From: Edaphochlamys debaryana
Taxonomy: Eukaryota > Chlorophyta > Chlorophyceae > Chlamydomonadales
DNA: 64,000 nucleotides
Assembly (NCBI GenBank): GCA_016858145.1
Contig: JAEHOE010000011.1
Span: 434,001 to 498,000, forward strand
Direction of reading: 5' to 3'
The notes under the pieces were generated by a model. That model was not told the origin of the DNA, made no database searches, and saw only the letters and a program-made list of their open reading frames with translations. How positions within the stretch are numbered: the stretch's first letter is position 1; every line of letters starts with the position of its first letter. The position numbers and the translations under genes are program-made. Shown here one piece after another: positions 46,901 to 56,618 of this stretch.

Positions 46901-47770
46901 GGCAGCCGTGGCCCATGGGTCCGGGTCCGGCCCATGACAGCGGGTGGCCGCCGGCCCCCGTGCCCCCACTAGCCACCAGCTCCACGGCCTGCCGTACCCT
47001 TCTTCCCCAACCTCTCCTCCCCCGCCCTTCCCCCCCCGCCCCCCGCCCCCCCCCACCTGGCCGCCAGCTCCGATGCCTGGTCCTCCAGAGCGTGCATCTC
47101 AGCGTACGCGGCCTGGGCCTCTGGGGGTGAGGGTGGGGGTGCATACCGGTAGGGGGCGAGGGGGAGATATTGAGCAACGAAGGCGTTTCACAAGGGTCCC
47201 ACGTCCCAGCCCAGACAATGCCGGGCCCTGAATCACACACGCTTGGCGGGAGACGGCCCCCCCTACGGTGTCGCCTCCTTCCTTCACGGGCGCCCAACGG
47301 TCCGGAACGGTCAGAGCATTTGTTTCCGCTGACGTGTGATACAGGCCGCCCCATGGCCCCCAGACCCAGTGCGCTGCATAAGCAAACATAAATCCCAGAC
47401 CAATTGCGCTCTGCGCTGCATCCGCAAGCTCGGGTTCCGGCGGCCTGGGCTCGGCGGCACGGCGGCACGTACCCTGGAAGCGCCCCTCCTTGTTGAGCGC
47501 CTGGGCGCGCTCGTGCGCAGCTATCGCCGCCGCCTCCAGCTGCCGCACGCGCTGGGCAGCTTCCTCCAGCTCCGCAGCGGGCATGGGGGCGTCGGGGTCG
47601 CGTTGACTGGTTGACTCGGGGGTGGTGGCGGAGGGCTGGAGCGGGGTTTGCGCGGTCGCAGACCTCACGATGGCCACAGGTCGGGGGCGAGGGCGAGCAA
47701 AGCGAGTGGCCAAGCTGCGTCGCTCAGTAGGCTGCGGCTGTGCCAGCGACCGGGGAGCGCGAAGCGCCAT
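43924..47770 (-). CDS. ADP-ribosylglycohydrolase / crystallin J1-like protein, probably plastid-targeted
   Basis: DraG-like ADP-ribosylglycohydrolase fold, close to crystallin J1-type members; the substrate is unknown. ATG at 47770. First exon 47473-47770 begins MALRAPRSLAQPQPTERRSL, rich in Arg/Ser/Ala with few acids like a chloroplast transit peptide, and ends in a helix (LEEAAQRVRQLEAAAIAAHE). Further exons encode AYAEMHALEDQASELAAR, VGCVACVLGDDDAAQ, GSAVADAAAMGVHWVYDLSQ, SPFYSYASGRNSPYGEQTLA, DSGFDGYRDVSTK, DAAVAWACAGAAVLDSLLRG, LGRNCHMPNALQTPLQ and a final exon with VRLAIREGGCCASRAAYVGA, ending at 43924. The GAVADAAAMGVHW and PFY-SGxxSPYGEQ blocks mark the crystallin J1 branch; the Asp/Glu metal ligands of true hydrolases are not all evident, so activity is uncertain. 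A duplicated exon edge lies at 44405-44454. Confidence 0.75.
44405..44575 (-). repeat. 50-base perfect direct repeat across an exon-donor junction; candidate 48-nt duplicate exon
   Basis: Positions 44405-44454 and 44526-44575 are identical over 50 bases, 121 bp apart. The higher copy is the authentic end of exon 44530-44681 with its donor. The lower copy lies in the next intron. On the minus strand it is preceded by gatag and followed by gtggtg, so 44409-44456 could be spliced as a 48-nt, phase-0 exon repeating RNCHMPNALQTPLQ. Confidence 0.85.
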
Positions 47771-48096
47771 CCGCAACGGGTCGGGGTGTGCGTGGATGGG
47801 GCGATGCAAGCTCGGAATGTCCACACGCTCGGGGTGTCGCACGCGGGCAGGTCGAGGTATGAAATTGCAGCTGGTACAGAGAGCTGTGTTCAAAGTGCCA
47901 ATCAGACTCTGGCGTGCCCGAGGCCGATGCAGCGAATGGGGAACGAGAAGGGCTGCATGGGCCTCGCGGCCGCTATAAAACCCCAGAGCCGCCGCCTTCC
48001 GCCTGTAAGACGACTCGCTGCCATAACTGGCCTCTCCAAAGCACTGATCGTGCACTCAGGTTTGTTCGCGCTAGGCAAGAGCGGCGGCGCGGAGCC
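47771..48096. promoter_or_regulatory. Divergent promoter region, ADP-ribosylglycohydrolase-like gene and RPF2
   Basis: Only 326 bp separate the two ATGs, so the promoters are shared or overlap. The stretch includes a ctataaaac near 47972-47980, a TATA-like match on the RPF2 strand about 120 bp upstream of its ATG. Confidence 0.5.
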
Positions 48097-51027
48097 ATGG
48101 AGGACGCGACGCCGCTGGTGCCCGGGCAAACCAAGCTTGTGAAGGCTAAGACGAGACGAGGGAAACGCTTTCTAGAGAGCCGGGCACCCAAAGCGGTGAG
48201 CACGCGTTGCGACGAAGCATCTCGGCACTTCTGCACGCACGGCGCTATGATGAACGCAGCTTAACTTTCTGACACCTCTTGTGCGAGGGCTCACGCCCGC
48301 TGAACGTATTATGCTGAAGAGACTGAGCGCCGCTGCACTCTGCACACTCACTCCTTTCCGGCATCGAGGGGCGGCTGCCGCCGCCGCGAAATCACCCTTG
48401 CACACGCCATGAGCCTCATGCTTGTGCCTGCTCGCCTGCTGCGCTGTGCCTGGCCTGCTCGCTGCATGAACTGTGTTGGGGCCGCCGGAAATGACTCCCC
48501 GCATGTGGGTGCGCCGCAGATTGAGGACGCCAAGCGCTGCCTGTTCCTTCACGGCAACCAGACCAGCCAAATCACCAAGGATGTGGTCACGGACCTGTTT
48601 CAGCTCAAGCGGGTGCGTGCAGGCGGCGGGTGTCGATGCTCGGAATTCCACCCCGACCCCGGACCCGGCTCCTCTGCTCCTCTCCCCCAGCTCCTGCCCC
48701 TTCCCGACGTCAACCCCCTTGTTCGCTGTCCTCCACGGTCCCGTTACACCTGCAGTTAGAGGGCGTGAAGTTCACGCGCAAGAATGAGAACGTGCGGCCG
48801 TTTGAGACGGGCGGCGAGACGTCGCTGGAGTTCTATGCCAAGAAGAACGGCTGCCCAATGTTCGTGCTGGCGAGCCACTCCAAGAAGCGGCCACACAACA
48901 TCGTGATCGGTGAGCGAGAGCGTGGGGCCACTAACCCTACAATGAGCGCCGGCATGCCGGGCAAGGGCCCCTGGCGAGCAGTGCCTATCACTGCAGCCCG
49001 AGGTCTCCCCAACTCCCTGCCGTCCCCCTCTGCACCCCGCCTCACCCCTTGCACGTCCCTGATCCCCGTCTGACCGCTCGTCCATCTCGTCCTCAGGTCG
49101 CATGTTTGACTACCACCTGTACGACGCCCTGGAGCTGGGTGTGGAGCAGTTTAAGGCCATCAAGGACTTCGGGGCGGCGGGGACTGCGGCGCAGGTCGGG
49201 AACAAGGTGAGGCGCGATGGGGCTGGGGAGGGCTGGGGAGGACTGGGGGGTGGGAGGGGGGCGGAGGAGGCACAGGGGGCAGTGCGGGCGGGTGGGGCGG
49301 GGGAGGTGCACGTGGAGAGCGCAGGTGTTCGCATTGGCAAGGAGGAGGTCGGGGTGGGGGTGTTCAGATCGGTGCATGAAGCCAAAGAAGCGGGCTGGGG
49401 CATTCGTATGGTCGCCATGGGCCTGGGCTTAGGCCCGGAAGCGCCCAACGCGTGTGCTGCGGCTTGTTTCGTTCCCCCCGACCGCACACAGCTGCTAGCC
49501 TTTTGCCCTGCCCTGCGCCCCAAGCACCTGCACGCGGCTGCCCCAGTCGCCGCGTGCGGGATACCCTTTCGGGAGGGCGCTAGAGTGACCCCACCATTCA
49601 GTAGATTATCCGCTGGCTGCTCCACTAGCCGGCCCTCGGACATGAGCCTGGACGGACATGCGACCCACGGTCCACTGTACTCATTGCACGGCCCACTGCA
49701 ACTTCACTCATCATCACCTCTTCCTCTCCTCTCACTGTTTTGAGGCCTGCCCCCACCCCTCCGCGTGTGCCGCCGGGACGGGAGAGTTGCTTGTGCCGCT
49801 GTCAGCCCGCTTACCCCGATCTGCCCGCCCCCTCCCGCCCCCCCCCAGCCCCTCATAATCTTTGTGGGGGAGAAGTTTGAGTCGGTGCCGGCCCTGACCC
49901 TGGCCAAGAGCCTGCTGCTGGACCTGTTCAGGGGGGAGCAGGTGGGGGGGGGGGGAGCGGGGGGAGGTTAAGGTGGGGGGGGGGGGTGCGTGTGTGTCGG
50001 GGAGAGAGGGCGGTGAAGGGGGGAGGCCAGGCTTGGGTTGGGGGTTGGCATAGGGCGTGGGGTTGGGGCTGTGGCAAAGCGAGCTGTCGAGACGGGTTGG
50101 CGGTGTTGGGGGCGACCGGGAAAGGGATGGCGCCGGGGCAGAATGACATGGTATTGGCTTGCCGCGGTGGACATGAGCTTACGCGCCCGAACGCCCCACC
50201 CTCCCAGGTGGACAAGATCAACCTGGCGGGCCTTGACCGGGTGGTCATGGCGGGTGAGCGGAAGGGGGAGGGGGCGGGGGCCTGGGCCTGCAGCCGGGCA
50301 CAGGCGGCAGGCGGCAAAGTTTTGTACGACACGAAGCGGACCTGCTGCCCCAAGCTCACTCTTTCCGCCCTCCCTCCCGCCTCCCTCTCCTCTCCTCCCC
50401 TCCCCTGCTCCCAGTCGCGCTCGATGACGCCCGCGTTCAGCTGCGGCAGTTCGCCATCCGCTTCAAGAAGTCGGGGGGGCGCATCCCGCGCACCGAGCTG
50501 GCCGAGATGGGCCCCCGCCTCGAGCTCAGCGTGCGCCGCTACCGCCTGCCCCCGTCCGACATGGCGGCGGAGGCCATGAAGCAGCCCAAGCTGGGCAAGA
50601 AGAAGGTGTGTGCGGGAGGAGGAAGCTGGGGAGAAGCTGGGGGGGAGATGCTGGGGGGGAGATGCTGGGGGCAGGCCGGTCGTGGGTTGCTCCAGCCAAT
50701 AACAACGGCCGTCGACCAGGAGCCCCATTGCACACGTTAGTGTCCCTCTCCAACTCCCTTGCCCTTCACCATGCCCTCCCCGTCTGGAACCCCTCTCTTG
50801 ACCCGCAGCAAAAGAACGTGGGCTCGGACGTGCTGGACGGCAAGGTGGGCCGCATCTACATGCCCAAGCAGTCGATGGACACGCTGGGCCTGAGCAAGTA
50901 CAAGGGGACCAAGCGGGAGCGGCGCGAGGCGGCGGAAGCGCGGAAGAAGCCGCGCGCGGAGGGGGCCCCGGCGGGGGGCGGCGGTGGCGGTGTGGAGGCG
51001 TCGGCGCCGGGGCCGGACGATGAGTGA
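48097..51027 (+). CDS. RPF2: RPF2, Brix-domain ribosome production factor
   Basis: RPF2, which with RRS1 recruits the 5S RNP (5S rRNA, uL18, uL5) to pre-60S ribosomes in the nucleolus. Exons: 48097-48195, 48520-48612, 48756-48909, 49097-49206, 49849-49941, 50208-50253, one from about 50415 to 50605, and 50808-51027, in phase, about 335 residues. The N-terminus (KTRRGKRFLESRAPKA) is typical of RPF2. The Brix domain follows: RCLFLHGNQTSQITKDVVTD, ENVRPFETGGETSLEFYAKK, SHSKKRPHNIVIGRMFDYHL, LGVEQFKAIKDF, PLIIFVGEKFES and IRFKKSGGRIPRTELAEMGP. The C-terminus is basic (KYKGTKRERREAAEARKKPR) then Gly-rich. Identification is secure; no lesion is seen. Confidence 0.96.
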
Positions 51028-54000
51028 GGCGCCGGAGGCACGGGGCTTGGGGCGGTGGGGGGTGGCGAGGGCGTGGAAGAGGCGTGGTGGGGCCCGGGCG
51101 GGTCCGATGGCCCCGGCCGGAGGGGGGTGGGGGCGGAGCTGCGCCCAGCAGGATTCCGGTAACGCATGCATAAAAGCGACGCTGTAGGCGGTCTAGGCAT
51201 TAAGCACTGTCTCTCTTTCTCCGCACTGCATTCTTTCGTCTCAACGACGGACTCGATGGACCATAATCATCCCGAATGGGGGGACTGGTGGCTGTGGCGC
51301 GGATACCGGTGCGCTCAACTGGCCGCAGCTGTGGGGCCCGAGCTGCTCTTGCCCGTGCGTGAAGCTTCGTTACGAAGTACGGTTGGGGCTCTGACCGGGT
51401 GGTCGAGGATCACACGCCTGCTCGTGCTCCCTCCTCTTCGTGCCTCCCCCTGCCTGCCTTAGCGCCTGCCCTTGCGGCGCGGCGGTCAGGGCGGGGAGTT
51501 GCGGGGCGGCGGCCGCCCGTTTGTTGTGCGGAGCGGCCGCAGCCGGGGACCGAGCCGAGCCCAGCGGTGGATCGGTGGCGGTTTAGGTCGCTCAGGGTCG
51601 TGTTGCCGTGTTGGGGCTAGCGGCGTGGAGATGCGGCGGTTGCTGAGACTGTCGCGTTGGATAGGTACCAAGAGTTACCGAGCCGTTGGGTGCGTCGGCT
51701 GGCAAGACGCAGTGTGCGCTCATCAGGCGGAGCGCTTGTGGTGCTCAGAGCCCGCTGTAAGGATTGCGGCCCTGCTGAATGCGCGCTCAGCGCTCCGGCT
51801 GTGTGCCACCGGGGTCTGGAGCAAAACTGGACTGAAGCCTCCCCTGCGCACCTCCCATATGTAGCCCCAATGCCTTTCACAGCTACAGGCAGTCGCGCAC
51901 AGCTACCGGCGGGGGGTAGTTTGCTACTCACACTTTAGTCTACATAGCACTACAGACTCCCGCGGGGACCAACAGGCCCCGCGGAAGCTGCCATGAAGAC
52001 CAAATCCGTTGCGGTGTGCCACAAGGGCCGCTACCGTGATGCAATTCAACAGCTAGTTAAGTGCTTGTCTCCCCGCTTGTCACAGCTACGGCTCCCGACC
52101 ACAGGGGCTGCCGAACAGTTGCCCGCGGCCCTGGTGGCGCGGTCGCCTCCGCCTTGCGCGCCCGGGTGTTGGCCGAGTGGATCCGGCCCTTGCACTTCTT
52201 GCACGTGCCGCATGTGCACGACGGCGGGCTGCCGCTGCGGCGGGGCCCGGGGTGCCACTAGCCCCGGTTCAAAGGCTCACTCGGGGGGCATGACTCGCAT
52301 GAGTCCGGCCGCCCGTCCTGGCTACGGGTGTGAGGGGCGCTCATAACTTGCATGGCGACTGGCCCTCAGCTGGGACGAGGGCCCGGCCCGTGATACCTCC
52401 GCCTTTCAACACCCCTGCGTGCACGGGCGGCTCTTTATGCCGCCTGTCGAATCACGAAGTCGAGCTGGGGGTGACCCTGGGTCACCGGACCTTGCCGAGT
52501 TACTCTGTGAGGCCCCAGAGGCCGCCAAAGTCCGTGCAGCGGGTTCTTAGCCTAGCACAAGGCCCACAGCCGCGGGGCTGCGGCGAATGGAGCACGCGGG
52601 GCGGGCCGACCTCGGTGCATGCACCGGGGCACTTTTAGCCATGCAGAGCGACCCACGTCGCGCAAAGCCCTCATGGAACATCCCTGATTGTGTCGCAAAT
52701 CGTTCGCAAGCGCGAGGGCGCGAGGGCCGCTCACGATCAGTGCGATGTCCATCGATGTACCCAGCCCGAGCCCGCTGCGAGCAGCTGCGAGCGTACACAA
52801 GCACTGCGACCATATCATTTGAGTAACCAGCTGATTCGCACAGCCATGTGTCACCTTACGTCGACCGTGCTTGCACGCGACTGCCACGAACCCACCCCGC
52901 CACCTCCCGGGAGTCCCCCGTAATTGATCGATTGGTGATGCCGCTAGAAGCGGCATCACTAAGACCAGATCATTCGTACCGGCTCTCAGGCTCTCAGCCA
53001 AGGTGTTCCCTTCAAACCCCCATCAGGCTAATCAGGCTGTGCCAACACTCTCTGTCACCCTCTCCCAGAGCCACCGCAAGCCACTGCCACGAACGAGCAA
53101 GACTCCCCCAAGCAATTCCAAACAGCGACAGAGCCCAGCAGCCGCACCACCATGCCGCCATACACGCACCGCACCCAGCCAACACCGCACCGCACACAGC
53201 CTGGCACATAGCAAGCGCTACGTTCCCTCCCGCGATCTACCCGAGCGATGCATGCATGTCTGCGGTACCGGCGCGTCCAGTGTGCCAGGGGCAGGGCGGA
53301 CACGTTCCGGGTATCACCCCTCGCCCCTTCCATGTTGGTTGGCATCGGCCCTACTGACGTAACCTACTAACCAACATGCGTCCGTCCAAAGTGTCCCGAC
53401 ACCACACACAGCAGCCCACCGTTTAGATACACCCGGTGCCATCACTCTTGCGCGCAGGAGCTAGCTGGCCATACACGCCCTCCCGCCCAGTGCTACGAAA
53501 CCCCGCGGCCTCACCCGCCACCAAAACTGGCCTCTCCAAGGCCGAAACCCAACTGACTGCTAGCAAGGTCGCTTCCGGCGCTTCACTCAGACCATTCCCG
53601 CACCGAGATGCACCCTACGTTATACCCTCAGCCGCCTCGCCGGCTCTGCAACAGCTCCTTGAAGGGCAGCCCTCCCTCCAACAACAGATAAGGCGCCTGG
53701 GGCTAAGCGGAGGGTTCCCCGGTATCACGGCTTCCAGATACCGGTATGGCATCAATGTGACTTACCTCATACTGCCTGCTCCCCACACGGGGGCATCTCT
53801 ACATAACGGTACCCCATTGAGTCACGTGTCCGTCGAGAGTCACGACAACACACAGCTCCTCCGCCCAACCTCACTGACCTTCAAAAGGGGGTGCTTAGTT
53901 AACCAAAAGCTACAGCAGCGTGACATGAAGATTAACATTAGACACAAGCCGCCTCGGCGCAACATGCACCTCCGCCCCGCAAAAACAACATTTAACAATG

Positions 54001-54667
54001 ATAGCTCGCAAGGCATACGAGCCATGCAACCGATCCCAAGTCCGCAGAAGGACGTACCGGCCGTACCCGTGATGAGCCAGGAATGGCACCAGTACAAAAC
54101 GGATTGCTACTTATGCCTCCAGCAGTGACAGTGATTGTGACTCCACAATAACAACTACCGCCACAATTTCGGATGCACCGCCATCATGCGTTTGGCCCAG
54201 TGCATGCGCCCGCCCCTGCCCCCATGACATGTGTGATGAGCAATGCATAGCATGCAGGCGACCCGGCCGCAACACCGGCGAGGGAGCCCGCCAACCCACA
54301 GTCCAGCCGATCACCTTGCGCCACAACTAAGGAAACGGGAGAGCAGCCTGGGGTCGAAGAGTGCCCTCCTTTGAAGTACAAAGGGCGCGTTCTGACACCT
54401 CTGCTCCGGATGAGGGTGACTGGGTCCAGTGAGGAGCAGAGTTGGCCGGCAGGCCAGAACAACTCGCCGCGGCCAGATCACCCCCCAGTTACGGGCTGAC
54501 TTGCAAGCGCCCCAGGAAGGGTCATGCAGTCGCCCCCCAGTTGGAGAGCCACGCCCAAATCGACTGCCCAACCGGTGTGAGTGCTCAACCGGCCCAACCG
54601 GTCATCCCTGCGCCCAGGAAGAGGCGCAAAGTCGTCCTGGGTCCCAACCACTGCCGCGCAAGGCCAG
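51028..54667. other. Gene-poor, less GC-rich region
   Basis: About 3.6 kb with no recognisable gene. Small ATG-initiated frames occur (for example from 51256, MDHNHPEWGDWWLWRGYRCA, and from 51993), but they lack domains or convincing splice partners. A frame of 230 codons at 53436-54128 opens with GTG, not ATG, and lies in base composition unlike the flanking genes; it may be remnant sequence. A strong hairpin sits at 52932-52962. The region could be decayed mobile-element DNA or a long intergenic spacer. Confidence 0.4.
52932..52962. repeat. Perfect 11-bp stem hairpin
   Basis: gtgatgccgct, loop aga, agcggcatcac, extended by a G-T and two A-T pairs to 14 pairs. It is close to self-complementary and could fold on either strand. 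Confidence 0.8.
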
Positions 54668-55651
54668 CTAGTCCGACGCCTGCGCCCGCTCCCTGCGCCG
54701 CCGCAGCACCGCCGCCGCCTGCGCCGCCACCCACGCATCCAGCGCCAGGCACAGAGCCACCCCCTTGTAGCGCCCAAACAGGTACAGAGCGTGACACACG
54801 CCTGCGTGGGGTTCAGGCGGGGGAGGGGCGTGTTGAATGGGGGTGCTTCAAACTGTAGGGGAAGTTGAGGGCGAGGGGGATTGTGTGCGGGAAGGGAGTC
54901 CTCGCACCCTTTCAATGGCAGGGCAGCGTGCGGGTCTAAGGACTCGGTTCGGCCCTGTTTCGCATCCTGCCCGCCCTTCCCGCACCCGGCCCTGTACAGC
55001 ATTCCGCCCCTCCGCACCCGGCACGAAGCAGCACAGCGTCAGCAGCAGGTTGAGCGCCAGATCCAGGGTGTTGAAGTCAGCGGCCAGGGGCCCGTCGTAG
55101 ATGAACTTGATGGCGTAGCTGCATGCGTGGGGGTTGTTGGAGGAGGGACAAGGACAGGTGGGGGGCCAGGGGGCGGTGAGGGCTGGCGTCACGGTGCGGC
55201 AGAGTCAGAGGCAGAGGTCTGTGAGGGGTGGTACGGTGGAGGTTGTGCGGCGACCGGGGTGGCTTGGACTGTCTGGCACCATCGGGCGGCTGGGCGGGGC
55301 CGGAAAGCGGCCTGGCGCCTGAAGGAGAAGCGGTGAAGATGGAACGGCGCCCCAACTGGCGTACGGCTGTTGCCTCGAACACCCTTCGACGGCCCCTTTG
55401 TTCGCAACGCGTCGCGCTCCGGCCAGCGGGCAGCGGGCACGGCCCGACAGACCTAGCTGCCGTGTGTTGAGGCCCCCAACAGCAGCCCCCGAACGCACGC
55501 CGGGAGCTCCGATGACTACGGCAAAAATCTCGCGCCCTGGGCCGGTCGCACCCGCCCGCAACCCGGCCCGCACCCACCAGGCGGCGGGAGGGCAGAGGAA
55601 GCACAGCACCCACAGCTGTTGGTCCACGGAGGGCCATCGCAGCAGCGGCAT
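54668..55651 (-). CDS. Divergent Pmp3/RCI2-family membrane protein with C-terminal extension
   Basis: Second Pmp3-family protein in the window. Three exons on the minus strand, 55578-55651 (ATG), 55018-55118 and 54668-54801, join in phase to give 102 residues. It reads MPLLRWPSVDQQLWVLCFLC, then PPAACYAIKFIYDGPLAADF with a first helix, then LALNLLLTLCCFVPGVCHAL and YLFGRYKG. The helix with LLLTL-x2-F-x-PG-x2-HALY is the Pmp3 signature. Compared with the 58-residue protein at 31362-32161 it has a longer N-terminus, Cys in place of several usual residues, and a basic Ala/Arg-rich C-terminal extension (VAAQAAAVLRRRRERAQASD). A role in membrane potential or stress tolerance is inferred from the family only. 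Confidence 0.8.
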
Positions 55652-56618
55652 ACTGGTGTGGTGCCGACGCGAGGCCGCCCCGCACTGAACCAGGCTGCCT
55701 GCGAGGCAGGCCAGGGGGTGTGCTAACGACGTCGCGAGGTGCTGGTGTAAGCAGGGTATGAGCACGACTGGCGGGAGGCCGAAAGTTGCCCTCGGAATCG
55801 CCCCGGATTGGGCCGAATTACCTCGTACCCGGTTGGCGGTTGCCCAAGGAAGCTAGCCGTGTGTGCTCCCACTGTCGCGCCTCGTGCTGTGAGTGCGAGA
55901 ACGTTCAGCTAAGCCGGTGGCCGCTGACGCTTCGACTGGCGTGTGGGGCTGGGCAGGGTGGCGGAGCCGCGGTGCCGTGCACGACCGCGCTTCAAGACCC
56001 AGGGCGCCTCCTGCAAGCGCCAGCTCCGCACTCCACATTTGCAGCACCCCGCCAGTAGTTCCAGGGTGACTCATTGTTCTTTCGCAGCCTGGCTCGATTG
56101 GCCCTGCCGACGAGCGCGTCAGCTAAAGCCGCCGGGTCGTTGTGTGGGCTTCGGGGGGCCTGTCGGCGTCGCTGAGGAGGGAACCAGGAGCCATGGCGCC
56201 CCCTTTTCGACGCCGTCCCAGCAGTCAGCAGGCGCCCGACTGCGATTGCAGTTCCAAACCAGGCCTCTCGACTTTGTGTTGCCTCGATCGGCCTCATGAT
56301 GCAGCACATGCCGCGAGGTGAAGCGGTCCCGTCTACGATGCCTCTATCCTGTGCAGCCTAGGTATTAAGCGTTGCAGCGTAGCCGTGTGGGCTAGCTTTG
56401 CTTCAGTGGCGAGTCTTCTGCGCATCCTTGGACAAGAGCGGGTGCAAGCCCTGTTCGTGTTGTGCCATCGTAACTATGATGAATTGCAAGCTGTGAGTAG
56501 CCGAGCAGCCTCGAGGCTGTATAAAGCTCCAGGCTGGAGTTGGCGCCCAGATCAGCGGCATTGCACAGGGCCCCAAAGCCCCGTGCGGGGCTCAGACATA
56601 ATAACAATAACGTACTGC
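55652..56618. promoter_or_regulatory. Divergent intergenic region, Pmp3-like gene and ERCC1
   Basis: About 970 bp between divergent start codons; it should hold both promoters. I see no coding exon with a recognisable product. Confidence 0.45.
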
